64,000 nucleotides of DNA from Novosphingobium chloroacetimidivorans (GCF_014204535.1 NZ_JACHLR010000016.1:56630-120629), one strand, 5' to 3'; positions 33,126 through 42,744 are shown, counted from the first letter of the stretch. Notes: a model not told the origin generated them from the sequence alone. Numbers and translations are program-made.

Positions 33126-35564
33126 ATGCACCCACCGATGACCAGCTTGCTCCGCCTCGCCCTCACGTTCGTCCTGCTGCTGAGCGCGGTCTCGCCGGCA
33201 TTCGCGCAATCGCAGGCCCAGACGCAGACGCTGGCGCAGACTGCGGCGCAGATCAGCCAGGCCGAAGGCGAGGTGCGCAGCGTCGATCGCGCGCTCGACG
33301 GCGGCGTCGATGTCGACGAGCATGACGATCTGCGCGCCAAGGCTCTCGCCGCGCAGCAGGCCGTGCGGGCCTCCGCCAGCAATCTCGAACAGCAGCTGGC
33401 GATCATGGATGCGCGCATCGAAGGTCTCGGCCCGGTCGCGAAGGGCACGACCGAGGCGCCCGAGATCCTGCGCGAGCGTCAGCGCCTCGCGCAGAACCGG
33501 GCTGCGATCGATGCGGCGATCAAGCGCGGGCGTCTCGTCGATGTCGAGGCGCAGCAGCTCATCGACGAGATCGACCGCAGCCGCGCCGAGCAGCTGAACG
33601 AGACGCTCTCCACCCGGGCCCATTCGCCGCTGATGCCCGACTTCTGGAGCGCGGTGGTCTCGGCCCTTCCGCGCGACGTGCGGCGGGTCGACCGCTTCGT
33701 CTCGCAAGGTGCTGCGCAGTTGTTCGGGCGCTGGCAGGAAGGCGTGCCCTGGCCGATGGTGCTGGGCCTGCTGGCGGCCGCGGTGCTGCTGTTCCCGGCG
33801 CGTATCAAGCTGCGCGAGCTTGGCCAGCGCTACCTGATCGGGACGGCGCCGGGCCACCGCATCCGCCGCTCGGGCTTTGCCTTGTGGCGCCTGCTGGTCG
33901 GCACCCTCATGCCCACGCTGGCGGCGGTGGCGTTGGTGCAGGGGCTGCGTTGGTCGCAGATGCTTCCTGCGCGCTGGAGCGGCTTGCTCGACGGGCTGGT
34001 GCTCGCGAGCGGGTTCGCCGCCTTCACCGTCGCGGTCGCCGGCGCGGTGCTGATGCGCACCCAGCCGACCTGGCGCGTCGCTCCGATCTCGGACGAGACG
34101 GCCAGCCGCCTGCGCCCGCTCGCCTGGCCGCTGGCGATCATCGCGTTCCTCAGCATCCTGGTGGACTCCTTCAACCATGCGGTGGGCGCCAGCCAGGCGG
34201 CTTGGACTGCGGCCGAGGTGATCGAGGCCCTGCTGCACTTGCTCTGGATCGGCACGTTCCTGCGCGTCCTTGGCCGCTTGCGCGCGAACCGTGCGGAGCG
34301 CGAGGAGGCCGAGGGTGCGCCGGTCAGCGGCACGGGCCTGGGCGCGCTGGTGCTGCTCGCCTGGTTGCTGGTCGGGGCGGCGCTGGTCGGCCTGGCGATC
34401 GGCTACGTCGCGCTCAGCCTGTTCGTCGCGCGGCTGATCATCTGGATCGTGCTGACAGGCTCTGCGCTCTATCTACTGATGAACGGTGCCGACGATGTCG
34501 CGACCACGGTGTTCAGCCGCAACAGCCGGCTCGGCAACACGCTGGTGCGCAGCGTCGGCTTGCGGCCCAGCCTGGTCGATCAGTTCGGCGTCCTGCTCTC
34601 GTTCGTCTTGCGGCTGGTGCTGGTGCTGGTGGCGCTCGGCCTGGCGCTTTCGCCGTTCGGCGGGGGCGGCGGGCTGACCAGCCTGTTCGGCCGGCTCGGT
34701 ACGCTCTCGCAAGGGATCGCCGTCGGCGGGATCGAGATCTCGCCCGGCGCCATCGTGCGCTCGATCCTGGTGCTGGCGATCGGGCTTGGCGTCGTGCGCG
34801 CCTTCATGTCGTGGCTGGACAACCGCTACCTGCCCGCGACCGACCTGGATGGCTCCGGCCGCAATTCGGTGAGCCTGGTGGCGCGCTATGTCGGAGTGGC
34901 GCTGGCGATCATCTGGGCGCTGGCTTCGCTCGGCATCGGCATCGAGCGGATCGCCCTGCTGCTTTCCGCCTTGTCGGTCGGCATCGGCTTCGGCTTGCAG
35001 GCGATCACCCAGAACTTCGTCTCGGGCCTGATCCTGTTGGCCGAGCGTCCGATCAAGATCGGCGACTGGATCCGCGTCGGCACCGACGAGGGCGACGTGA
35101 AGCGCATTTCGGTGCGCTCGACCGAGATTACGCTGCCGGACCATTCCACGCTGATCGTTCCCAACTCGGAGCTGATCACCAAGTCGGTGCTCAACAAGAC
35201 GCTGGCGAGCCCGCTGGGCCGCTTCCAGATCCAGTTCTCGGTGCCGCTGGAGAGCGACGCCGAGCGCGTGATCGCCATCGTCACCGAGCTGTTCGCGCAG
35301 GAGGCGGCTGTTCTAGACGATCCTGCGTCCAAGGTTTTCGTCGACGCGATCACCGATGGGCGCATCCTGTTCAACTGCTTCGCCCATGTCGCATCGCCGA
35401 GGGACGCGTACGGCGCGCGCAGCAACGTCCTGCGCAAGCTGCTGGCGCGGTTCCGGAGCGAGGACATCGACATCGGTACGGTGCCGCAACGGTTGGAGCT
35501 CGCTCCCGCCGAGTTCGACAGGATCGCCGCCGCGCCCGATCCGGACGGCAGCAAACCGGGCTGA
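33126..35564 (+). CDS. Large MscS-type mechanosensitive channel (DUF3772)
   Basis: 812 aa. Signal peptide (to about residue 27, PAFA), a periplasmic coiled-coil rich in Gln/Ala (residues 28-160; DUF3772-like), about ten membrane helices, then the MscS pore and vestibule: IALLLSALSVGIGFGLQAITQNFVSGLILLAERPIKIGDWIRVG at about residues 615-655, followed by the beta domain (ISVRSTEITLPDHSTLIVPNSELITKSVLNKT). It releases solutes at osmotic downshock, and the long periplasmic part resembles MscK/YbiO-type channels. Ala/Gly-rich pore helix typical of MscS is present. Confidence 0.92.
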   Translation: MHPPMTSLLRLALTFVLLLSAVSPAFAQSQAQTQTLAQTAAQISQAEGEVRSVDRALDGGVDVDEHDDLRAKALAAQQAVRASASNLEQQLAIMDARIEGLGPVAKGTTEAPEILRERQRLAQNRAAIDAAIKRGRLVDVEAQQLIDEIDRSRAEQLNETLSTRAHSPLMPDFWSAVVSALPRDVRRVDRFVSQGAAQLFGRWQEGVPWPMVLGLLAAAVLLFPARIKLRELGQRYLIGTAPGHRIRRSGFALWRLLVGTLMPTLAAVALVQGLRWSQMLPARWSGLLDGLVLASGFAAFTVAVAGAVLMRTQPTWRVAPISDETASRLRPLAWPLAIIAFLSILVDSFNHAVGASQAAWTAAEVIEALLHLLWIGTFLRVLGRLRANRAEREEAEGAPVSGTGLGALVLLAWLLVGAALVGLAIGYVALSLFVARLIIWIVLTGSALYLLMNGADDVATTVFSRNSRLGNTLVRSVGLRPSLVDQFGVLLSFVLRLVLVLVALGLALSPFGGGGGLTSLFGRLGTLSQGIAVGGIEISPGAIVRSILVLAIGLGVVRAFMSWLDNRYLPATDLDGSGRNSVSLVARYVGVALAIIWALASLGIGIERIALLLSALSVGIGFGLQAITQNFVSGLILLAERPIKIGDWIRVGTDEGDVKRISVRSTEITLPDHSTLIVPNSELITKSVLNKTLASPLGRFQIQFSVPLESDAERVIAIVTELFAQEAAVLDDPASKVFVDAITDGRILFNCFAHVASPRDAYGARSNVLRKLLARFRSEDIDIGTVPQRLELAPAEFDRIAAAPDPDGSKPG

Positions 35565-35612
35565 CCTGCGTTCACTCGCTGCAACCAGCTACAAGCCCAG
35601 GAACAAATCAGG

Positions 35613-36578
35613 GTGCTCCAGCAGACCATCGACGGCTCTCCCGTTTCCGATCCGCATGTGAAGGAGGGCGTCGCCGCGCAGCCGGTCGAGCTGGACTTCA
35701 ACGTCAAGCGGATCGAGACGGTCACACTCAGCGGACCGCCCGCGCTGATGGCCCGTGACTTGATGAGCCCGTACATCTGGCGCGAGCCCGACGGCCGCTG
35801 GGGCATCATGGTGCGCGCGGTCGTGCGGCCGGGCGAGCCGCTCACCGATACCGGCGTGATCTGGGCCGGCTGGAGCGATGACGGTCTTGCCTTCACCATG
35901 CTCGATGCGCCCTCGATCGTACCCGGCCCCGGCGATCACGACGCCGGCGGAGTCGAGGATCCCACGGTGGTCCGGCGCGAGGAAGGATACCTCGTCTACT
36001 ACTCGGGCGTGCTCGCCGACCATGCGCATGGCGAGCTGTCCTACGCCACCGGCCCCTCGCTCGACCGGCTGACGAAGAGCGGCGTCGCGCTGGCCTCGTC
36101 GAAGTCCGAGGGCAACACCAAGGAAGCCACCGTCGAGCGGATGGAGGACGGTCGCTGGCGCCTGTTCTACGAATATGCCGCCGACGAGGCCTCGCGCATC
36201 GGCGTCGCCGTCGGCGAGGATGTCGCCGGGCCCTGGACGGAGCAGCCGACCCCGTTCATGCCCCGTGCGAACAGCTGGGACGACTGGCATTTGTCGACCG
36301 GGCCGCTGCTGCTCGACGATCCGAGCACGCCGGTCATGTTCTACAACGGTGCTACCCGCGATGCGCGCTGGCGGATTGGCTGGGTCGCCTTCGATGCCTG
36401 CTGCACGCATGTCGTCGCGCGCGGGATCGAACCGCTGATCACACCGCCGCCGTGCGACGATCGTACTGCGACCGACATCGCCTTCGCTGCATCGGTCGTG
36501 GTCGCCGACGGGGCCATCTGGCTGTACTACTCGCTGGAGGATCGCCGCCTGGCCCGCGCGCTGATCCGCCGCAGCTGA
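35613..36578 (+). CDS. GH130-like five-bladed beta-propeller glycosidase/phosphorylase
   Basis: 321 aa. Motifs: MSPYIWREPDGRWGIMVRAV, GGVEDPTVVRREEGYLVYYSGVL (Glu-Asp-Pro of this propeller clan), NTKEATVERMEDGRWRLFYEY, SWDDWHLSTGPLLL and VMFYNGATRDARWRIGWVAFD. These fit GH130 (beta-mannoside phosphorylases/hydrolases) or the related GH43/32 clans. No sugar transporter or other glycosidase is near, so the substrate is unknown. It starts with GTG at 35613, 46 bases after the channel gene. Confidence 0.75.
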   Translation: MLQQTIDGSPVSDPHVKEGVAAQPVELDFNVKRIETVTLSGPPALMARDLMSPYIWREPDGRWGIMVRAVVRPGEPLTDTGVIWAGWSDDGLAFTMLDAPSIVPGPGDHDAGGVEDPTVVRREEGYLVYYSGVLADHAHGELSYATGPSLDRLTKSGVALASSKSEGNTKEATVERMEDGRWRLFYEYAADEASRIGVAVGEDVAGPWTEQPTPFMPRANSWDDWHLSTGPLLLDDPSTPVMFYNGATRDARWRIGWVAFDACCTHVVARGIEPLITPPPCDDRTATDIAFAASVVVADGAIWLYYSLEDRRLARALIRRS

Positions 36579-36615
36579 CGCGGGAGCCATCGGCGGCACC
36601 ACGGTTTACGCCAGG

Positions 36616-37377
36616 ATGTCGATGGCGCTGGTGGCAGGCTTCTGGGGAATGGTCGGCGGCTCGGCGCTGTTGCTCGGCGCGGGTATCGCCTACCTCGTGC
36701 AACTGCCGCAGCGGTTGATCGCCGCGATCATGGCGATCGGATCGGGTGTGCTGATCTCGGCCGTCGCCTTCGATCTGATGGACGAGGCGTACAAGCGCGG
36801 CGGCTTCGATTCGACGGCGCTGGGCTTCGTCGGCGGGGCGCTGGCCTATACTTTGGCCAATGTCGCGGTTTCCAGGGCGGGTGCTCGGCACCGCAAGCGC
36901 TCCGGCTCCAATCCCGATCGCAGCCAGCCCTCTGCCGACAGCGGCTCCGGGCTCGCCATCGCCATCGGCGCCCTGCTCGACGGCATTCCGGAGTCGGTGG
37001 TGATCGGCGTCAGCCTACTCGAGGGCGGTGGCGTCAGTCTGGTCACGGTTGCCGCAGTGTTCCTCTCCAACGTGCCCGAAGGCTTGTCTAGCGCTGCCGG
37101 CATGAAGCGGGCAGGGCATGGGCCGGGCTACATCTTCGGCGTATGGGGCGGCATCGCCGTGCTCTCCGGCCTGGCCGCCTTGGTCGGCAACGTGACGCTG
37201 GCCGACGCGACGCCCGACGTGATCGCCGCCACGACCGCGATCGCCGCGGGCGCGATCCTGGCCATGCTCGTCGACACGATGATTCCCGAGGCGACCGAAG
37301 AGACGCACGAATTCTCCGGCCTGATCACCGTGGCGGGCTTCCTGCTGGCGTTCATCCTCTCTAAGATGGGTGGCTGA
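36616..37377 (+). CDS. ZIP family metal transporter
   Basis: 253 aa, about eight helices, imports Zn2+ or other divalent metals. Motifs: GAGIAYLVQLPQRLIAAIMAIGSGVLISAVAFDLMDEAYKRGG, then the metal-site helices GALLDGIPESVVIGVSLLEGG and AAVFLSNVPEGLSSAAGMKRAG (PE and P-E-G metal-binding pairs). The cytoplasmic loop between helices 3 and 4 is basic and Ser-rich, rather than His-rich as in many ZIPs. Candidate start ATG 36616. Confidence 0.85.
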   Translation: MSMALVAGFWGMVGGSALLLGAGIAYLVQLPQRLIAAIMAIGSGVLISAVAFDLMDEAYKRGGFDSTALGFVGGALAYTLANVAVSRAGARHRKRSGSNPDRSQPSADSGSGLAIAIGALLDGIPESVVIGVSLLEGGGVSLVTVAAVFLSNVPEGLSSAAGMKRAGHGPGYIFGVWGGIAVLSGLAALVGNVTLADATPDVIAATTAIAAGAILAMLVDTMIPEATEETHEFSGLITVAGFLLAFILSKMGG

Positions 37378-37436
37378 GGAAGGCCCGAATAGCGTCGAAT
37401 CGGCCACGGGCCTTGTGTCTTGGCGCTTAGAGGCGC

Positions 37437-39203
37437 ATGGAGCCGCTCTTCATGACACCATCATCCGTTCCCCCGCTTCTTTCCGAAGCGCTCGCCGCGC
37501 GCGGTTATTCCGCGCTGACCCCCGTCCAGAGTGCCGTTCTCGAGCCGGAGGCGGAAGGGCGTGACCTCATCGTCTCGGCACAGACCGGCTCGGGCAAGAC
37601 CGTCGCCTTTGGCCTGGGCATGGCCGCACAGCTGTTCGCAGATGGCGCGCTGCCGCCTGCGGGCATGCCGCTGGCGCTGATCATCGCCCCTACGCGCGAA
37701 CTGGCGCTGCAGGTCAGTCGCGAACTCAGCTGGCTCTATGCCGCCGCCAATGCCCGCATCGCCTTCTGCGTCGGCGGCATGGACCCCTCGAAGGAGCGCC
37801 GCGCGCTGGCGCAGGGCGCGCACGTCGTCGTCGGCACGCCGGGACGCCTGCGCGATCACCTGGAGCGTGGCGCGCTCGACCTCTCGGCCTTGCGCGTCGC
37901 CGTGCTCGACGAAGCGGACGAGATGCTCGACATGGGCTTCCGCGAGGATCTGGAGCAGATCCTGGACGGCACTCCGGACGAGCGCCGCACGCTGCTGTTC
38001 TCGGCGACGATGCCCAAGCCGATCGCCGCACTCGCCAAGCGCTACCAGCGCGACGCCCTGCGCATCTCGACCGTGGGCGAAGAGCGTGGCCACGGCGATA
38101 TCGCCTATCAGGCGGTCACCGTTTCGCCGTCCGACATCGAGCATGCCGCGATCAACCTGCTGCGCCTGCACGAAGCGGACACGGCGATGCTGTTCTGCGC
38201 CACGCGCGACAACGTGCGCCACCTCCATGCCAGCCTGACCGAGCGCGGGTTCGAGGCCGTCGCGCTCTCGGGCGAGCACAGCCAGAACGAGCGTAACGCC
38301 GCGCTCCAGGCCTTGCGGGACCGCCGCGCGCGAGTCTGCGTCGCCACCGACGTGGCGGCGCGCGGCATCGACCTGCCGACGCTCAGCCTGGTGATCCACG
38401 TCGAGCTGCCGCGCGATGCCGAGACTTTGCAGCACCGCTCGGGCCGCACCGGACGCGCGGGCAAGAAGGGCACCGCCGTGCTCATCGTGCCCTATCCGCG
38501 TCGCCGCCGCGTCGAAGGCATGCTGCGCGACGCGCGCGTCCAGGCCGAGTGGATTTCCGCGCCGACGCCGGAGGACATCCGCGCCAAGGACCGCGAGCGG
38601 ACGCTCGAAGCGCTGCTGGCACCCGTCGAGTTCGACGAGGAGGATCGCGAGCTTGGCGCCCGCCTGCTGGCGGAGCGCAGCCCCGAAGATATCGCGGCCG
38701 CCCTGGTGCGTGCCTATCGCTCGGCGCTGCCAAGCCCCGAGGAGTTGATCGAAGGCACGCCCGAGGCGCGCAAGGCCGCGCAAGCCGACAAGCATCGTCC
38801 CGGGTTCGAGGACGTGGTCTGGTTCCGCATGGACATCGGTCGCCGCCAGAATGCCGACCCACGCTGGGTGCTGCCGCTGATCTGCCGCCGCGGCCACGTG
38901 ACCAAGGGCGAGATCGGCGCCATCCGCATCGCCGCGACCGAAACCTGGTTCCAGATCCCGCGCAACACGGCCGGCAAGTTCGCGGCTGCCGTCGCCCGCA
39001 CTGCCGGCGCCGATGGCTCGGACGAGAGCGGCGTGCGCATCGAGCAGGCCGAGGGCGGTCCGGCCGAGACGCCGCGCCAGAATGCCAAGCACAACGCGCG
39101 CCAGTACCGCAGCGGCCCGGCGCGGGACGGTGGCGGCGGTGGTTCGCGTGGTCCCGCTTCCGGCAAGCCGCATCGCAAGGGGCCTCCCCGCCAGCGCGGC
39201 TGA
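37437..39203 (+). CDS. DEAD-box RNA helicase with DbpA-type C-terminal domain
   Basis: 588 aa. Helicase motifs in order: SALTPVQ (Q motif), AQTGSGKT (I), PTRELALQ (Ia), GTPGRL (Ib), VLDEADEML (II), LFSAT (III), CVATDVAARGIDLPT (V) and HRSGRTGRAGK (VI). The C-terminal region holds a DbpA/RNA-binding-like fold (EDVVWFRMDIGRRQNADPRWVLPLICRRGHVTKGEIGAIRIAATETWFQIP), which in E. coli DbpA binds 23S rRNA, followed by a basic Gly/Arg-rich tail. So it is probably a ribosome-assembly helicase. ATG 37437 (alternative 37452). Confidence 0.92.
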   Translation: MEPLFMTPSSVPPLLSEALAARGYSALTPVQSAVLEPEAEGRDLIVSAQTGSGKTVAFGLGMAAQLFADGALPPAGMPLALIIAPTRELALQVSRELSWLYAAANARIAFCVGGMDPSKERRALAQGAHVVVGTPGRLRDHLERGALDLSALRVAVLDEADEMLDMGFREDLEQILDGTPDERRTLLFSATMPKPIAALAKRYQRDALRISTVGEERGHGDIAYQAVTVSPSDIEHAAINLLRLHEADTAMLFCATRDNVRHLHASLTERGFEAVALSGEHSQNERNAALQALRDRRARVCVATDVAARGIDLPTLSLVIHVELPRDAETLQHRSGRTGRAGKKGTAVLIVPYPRRRRVEGMLRDARVQAEWISAPTPEDIRAKDRERTLEALLAPVEFDEEDRELGARLLAERSPEDIAAALVRAYRSALPSPEELIEGTPEARKAAQADKHRPGFEDVVWFRMDIGRRQNADPRWVLPLICRRGHVTKGEIGAIRIAATETWFQIPRNTAGKFAAAVARTAGADGSDESGVRIEQAEGGPAETPRQNAKHNARQYRSGPARDGGGGGSRGPASGKPHRKGPPRQRG

Positions 39204-39395
39204 CGCGCCTTGCACTTGAGGCAAGGCGGCACTTTCTGCCTTGCGGTGCGCTCGGCCAGGCAAAAGCAACAGCGCCCTCGTCCACGGTAGAGTGCAAGCT
39301 CACCTGATCGCGCTTGTCTGATCGCTATAGATGCGTGACCCCGGCGCATGTATACGCTCAATCAAGGGAAGTAATGCGATAGGTGGGGTGATCGC

Positions 39396-39929
39396 GTGTC
39401 TGTTGTGGGGAGCGCCCGGCCGGCGAGCGGTCCTGGCAGCATCGGCGTTGTGATCGCTGTCATCATTGTCAGCGCGGTTACTTTCATTCTGTTCAATGTC
39501 GCACGCGACATGGCGCCCGTGCGTGTCGACACGGCCGCGGGCGAGCGTTTCCGCTGCAGCGTGCTGAGCGTCTACGACGGCGACGGACCGATCGCCTGCT
39601 CCGAAGTTGATCGTGACGGCCAGCCGGTGCTGATCCGCCTGCGCGGGATCGAGACGCGCGAGGTCGACGATACCTGCCACCAGTTCGACTTGTGCCCCGA
39701 CGCCAGCGGCCTGGCCGCCAAGGCCGAGCTGACGCGTCTTGCCGCCGGGCGGCTCGACTGCATGTCCTATGGGCCCACCTCGTTCGGGCGGGTGGGCGCT
39801 TTGTGCCGCAACGCCAAGGGTGCCGATCTGAGCTGCGCCATGCTGAAGAGCGGAATGGCCGCGCGCTGGCCGCAGTACGATCCCGAGGGGCGCCTGGTCG
39901 CCTGTCAGCCAAAGAAGGTCATCCGGTGA
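39396..39929 (+). CDS. Membrane-anchored staphylococcal-nuclease-like protein
   Basis: 177 aa. One N-terminal membrane helix (GSIGVVIAVIIVSAVTFILFN) and a periplasmic SNase-type domain: RCSVLSVYDGDGPIACSE, VLIRLRGIETREVDD, LAAKAELTRLAAG. SNase-fold Asp/Arg residues are in these motifs (YDGD, IRLRGIET), but the second catalytic Arg cannot be assigned by eye. Four to six cysteines suggest disulfides. GTG or ATG-like start at 39396 gives MSVVGSARP. The next gene overlaps it by 4 bases (GTGA). Confidence 0.78.
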   Translation: MSVVGSARPASGPGSIGVVIAVIIVSAVTFILFNVARDMAPVRVDTAAGERFRCSVLSVYDGDGPIACSEVDRDGQPVLIRLRGIETREVDDTCHQFDLCPDASGLAAKAELTRLAAGRLDCMSYGPTSFGRVGALCRNAKGADLSCAMLKSGMAARWPQYDPEGRLVACQPKKVIR

Positions 39930-41077
39930 GCGGGGGCGCCGCAGCTTGGAAGGCTCCGCCGCTGCAGCGGACGGTCGTTGCGCCGGTGCTGGTGGTCTGG
40001 GGCTTCGGCTATCTGCTGGTCGACATCATCGCCTACCTGCTCGGCCGCTCGGTGCCGGGGCTGAACCTGCTCGCCTCCGTGCCGCTGTTCGCGCTGGGCG
40101 TCTCGCAGACGCTGGCGTTGCACTACGCACGCGCGCGCCTGCGCCGCCAGCCGTCGTGGCTACGCTGGCCGCCGCAAGCGGTGGCGCTGCTCGCGGCGAC
40201 GGCAGTCCAGGCCGCCTTCGACCTCTATTGGCTGCGCTGGGTCTCGCTGTACTTCATCCCGGAGTGGCAGGTCTGGACACTCAACATCAACCTGCAGCGG
40301 CTCACGACCGTAGGCATCCTCTACTTGTGGACCTTCTGCCTGTCGCTGACCCTGCTCTGGGCGATGCACGTGCGCGGCGCCGCGCATTCGGCGGCCGCCC
40401 GTGCCGCGGCTGCCGAGGCCGCCGCCGCCCGCTCCGAAGCCGCCGCGCTGCGCCTGCAGCTGAACCCGCACTTCATGTTCAACGCGCTCAACTCGCTTTC
40501 CAGCCTTGTCCTGATCGACCGCAAGGACGAGGCCGAGGAGATGATCATGCGCCTGTGCGAGTTCCTGCGCGGCTCGCTTGGCACCGACCCGATGGCCGAC
40601 GTGCCGGTCGCACAGGAGATCGAAGTGATCCGCGCGTACCTCGGCATCGAGAGCGCGCGTTTCGGCAAAAACCTGCGCGTGTCCGTGGCGATGGACCCGG
40701 CGGTGGCGCAAGTCGCGGTGCCCAACTTCATCCTCCAGCCGCTGGTGGAGAACGCGATCAAGCACGGTGTGGCCCGCAGCCGCGGTGTGTCGAGCGTGAC
40801 GGTCGACGCGCGAGCCGACAGCGAGGACCTCGTGCTCAGCGTGGTCAACTCGCTAGGCGAGAGCTTGGGCGAGCGCACGAGCCAGGATCGCCAGGGCATC
40901 GGCCTGCACATCATCCGCCAGCGCCTGGCGATCCGCTTCGCCGAGCGCGCCTCGCTCGAGGTCGGGCCCTGCACCGAAGGCTATCGCGCCGTCATCCGCC
41001 TGCCCCTGGATCAGATGCAACCGGCTTCGCGGCCTGCCTCTGTCTCGCAAGCGAGGCACATCGCGACTGCCGCCTAA
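39926..41077 (+). CDS. LytS/YehU-type sensor histidine kinase
   Basis: 383 aa. Four hydrophobic N-terminal helices (APVLVVWGFGYLLVDIIAYLLG onward), an alanine-rich coiled coil (AARAAAAEAAAARSEAAAL), the His_kinase box LQLNPHFMFNALNSLSSLVL with the phosphorylated His, N-box NFILQPLVENAIKHG and G-box DRQGIGLHIIRQRL. GTG 39926 overlaps the nuclease-like gene by 4 bases. The usual LytTR response regulator does not follow; the next gene is on the other strand. Confidence 0.9.
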   Translation: MSGGAAAWKAPPLQRTVVAPVLVVWGFGYLLVDIIAYLLGRSVPGLNLLASVPLFALGVSQTLALHYARARLRRQPSWLRWPPQAVALLAATAVQAAFDLYWLRWVSLYFIPEWQVWTLNINLQRLTTVGILYLWTFCLSLTLLWAMHVRGAAHSAAARAAAAEAAAARSEAAALRLQLNPHFMFNALNSLSSLVLIDRKDEAEEMIMRLCEFLRGSLGTDPMADVPVAQEIEVIRAYLGIESARFGKNLRVSVAMDPAVAQVAVPNFILQPLVENAIKHGVARSRGVSSVTVDARADSEDLVLSVVNSLGESLGERTSQDRQGIGLHIIRQRLAIRFAERASLEVGPCTEGYRAVIRLPLDQMQPASRPASVSQARHIATAA

Positions 41078-41262
41078 CTTGCAGGGCGGGACTGAGTCTC
41101 CAGCGCGGCGATCACGTCCTGGGCGACGGCGAGCATGTTGACCTTGCCGTGGACGACCACGTCGGTCATTCCGTCCGCCTCGTAGATCAGCCCGCGCAGG
41201 CCGTGCCGGTCGATGCTTTCGACGATGAAACTGGCAAGCTGGTCGGCCGTCATCATGATCAT
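41074..41262 (-). CDS. Small conserved-looking protein of unknown function
   Basis: 62 aa from ATG 41262 (MIMMTADQLASFIVESIDRHGLRGLIYEADGMTDVVVHGKVNMLAVAQDVIAALETQ). Regular helix-strand pattern and no antisense-like composition, so it is likely real. A ribosome binding sequence GAGAG lies directly upstream; starts at the second or third Met are equally possible. Its 3' end overlaps the kinase gene by 4 bases in convergent orientation. Confidence 0.55.
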   Translation of the reverse strand: MIMMTADQLASFIVESIDRHGLRGLIYEADGMTDVVVHGKVNMLAVAQDVIAALETQSRPAS

Positions 41263-41348
41263 CTCTCGCCGGCCGTTCGCATGGTCGATCGTCACGAGGC
41301 CCGCATGCGAACCTGCGCCACATCCATGTTGCGTCAATCCCAAGAAAG

Positions 41349-41424
41349 TGGTGCCGCAGAGAGGACTCGAACCTCCGACCCCAACATTACGAATGTCGTG
41401 CTCTACCAGCTGAGCTACTGCGGC
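41349..41424 (-). tRNA. tRNA-Thr (anticodon CGT)
   Basis: Minus-strand cloverleaf: acceptor GCCGCAG/CTGCGGC, D-arm TAGCTCAGCTGGTAGAGC, anticodon stem/loop GACAT TCGTA ATGTT (anticodon CGT), T-arm GGAGGTTCGAGTCCTC, and encoded CCA at 41349-41351. It lies 86 bases upstream of the small ORF above. Confidence 0.97.
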
Positions 41425-41506
41425 GCGCCTCGGCCGGGCCGGGGGCAGGCGGCGCGTTTACCGGCGCCGGCCATTCTGTGCAAGCGACTTTACTGCGCCT
41501 TGGCGG

Positions 41507-42742
41507 TCAGATCCCGAAGCGCAGCTTGATCGCGCGATAGCGCTCCAGGAGCATGGCCGCGCGTTCTTCGGGTGTGACCATCGCCGTATCCGCGGGCAAG
41601 TGAGCCATCAGCTCCGACCGCCGGACCAGCTTCGTCCGGAACGTCGCCGCATTGCGGCTCATCAGGTTGCGATAGGTCAGGTTGCCATCGCTGAAGCCTT
41701 GCGTGTCGAGCCAGTTGTGCACACCGGGATCGTCGTGGCTCAGCACCAGTCGCACCACGCCATCGGCATCCACCCTGGTGCGCGCGGGCGTGTAGCTGGT
41801 CGGGCGGTGGAGGAAGTCCATCGAGCCCACAAAGGGCCCGCCCATGCCGAAGATCCAGAAGCCGTCGTGCCAGTCCATCTCGACGACCAGCGCCTCGTCG
41901 GGCTGCAGGCGCCAGATCATGTGCGCGGCCATGCGGCCGCGCTTGGTATCGTCGGCGGTGTCGGCGGACTTGTCGGCGGGAAACTGGTTGCGCTGGTTGG
42001 GATCGCAGACGCCGCCAGAGGTCATCCACGAGTGCTCGGGCCATTGCGCCATCAGTCCGGTCACGAAGTCGCCGGCCCATTCGAAAGCGTCAACCATCTG
42101 CCCGGGCGTGGCCATCGGCCGCGGCTCCTTCATGCCGAGGCGTTCGATGGTGAGCGGGGTCGGCGTCTCGCCCCATGCATCGAAGGCCTCGCGGATGAAC
42201 AGCTTGCGACTGCCCGGTGTGGTGGGGAGCCAGTTGCCGGGTCTTTCCTCACCACCGACGATCAGCTCGAAGTACCCGTCCGCGTCGGTCTCCAATTGCG
42301 AGCCGAGCACGTTACATTCGGGAATGTCGCCGAACGGCTCATGCAGCGGCGGGTGGTCGGTGCCGGGGATCCGGTCGGGCTTGGGGCCTTGCACGGTGAT
42401 GTTGAGCCAGCGGGCGGTGCCGCGCTGGCCGGTCAGGCGATACGTATGCTCGCCCGAGATCCAGGCCTGACGATACGTGAAGTCCGAGACGTCGCCGCCC
42501 AGCTTCATCGTCGGCGTGGTGAAGTAGTGGACTTGCGGGAACGCCGGATCCTTCGTCTCCAGTGCAAGGTCGAAGGCCTGGCCCAGGTTCTGCGTGAGGA
42601 ACCGGAAAGCATCGGCGCGGTGGATTGGCGCGGGCGGGTTGGCGTCCTTGAAGGCGTAAGTGCCGGCCTCCTTCAACCGGTCGCAGAAGCGCTCCCAGGC
42701 GGCTTTGAGGTCGGCATCGGCAGGTCCGTCGCCATTGGCCAT
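41507..42742 (-). CDS. DUF1214 domain protein
   Basis: 411 aa. Long soluble protein with LTQNLGQAFDLALETKDPAFPQVHYFTTPTMKLGGDVSDFTYRQAWISGEHTYRLTGQRGTARWLNITVQGP in the N-terminal half and VVEMDWHDGFWIFGMGGPFVGSMDFLHRPTSYTPARTRVDADGVVRLVLSHDDPG in the C-terminal half, the pattern of DUF1214 proteins common in sphingomonads. Their activity is unknown. Start ATG 42742 is 2 bases after the stop of the next gene upstream, so it is the last gene of a four-gene operon with isomerase-like, sulfotransferase and LLM genes. Confidence 0.85.
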   Translation of the reverse strand: MANGDGPADADLKAAWERFCDRLKEAGTYAFKDANPPAPIHRADAFRFLTQNLGQAFDLALETKDPAFPQVHYFTTPTMKLGGDVSDFTYRQAWISGEHTYRLTGQRGTARWLNITVQGPKPDRIPGTDHPPLHEPFGDIPECNVLGSQLETDADGYFELIVGGEERPGNWLPTTPGSRKLFIREAFDAWGETPTPLTIERLGMKEPRPMATPGQMVDAFEWAGDFVTGLMAQWPEHSWMTSGGVCDPNQRNQFPADKSADTADDTKRGRMAAHMIWRLQPDEALVVEMDWHDGFWIFGMGGPFVGSMDFLHRPTSYTPARTRVDADGVVRLVLSHDDPGVHNWLDTQGFSDGNLTYRNLMSRNAATFRTKLVRRSELMAHLPADTAMVTPEERAAMLLERYRAIKLRFGI

Positions 42743-42744
42743 GC

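Noticed and set aside
32361..34238. 625-aa minus-strand ORF over the Crp/Fnr and channel genes
   Set aside because: No motifs and Arg-rich; antisense of clear genes on the plus strand.
37461..39269. 602-aa minus-strand ORF opposite the DEAD-box gene
   Set aside because: All nine helicase motifs are on the plus strand; the antisense frame has none.
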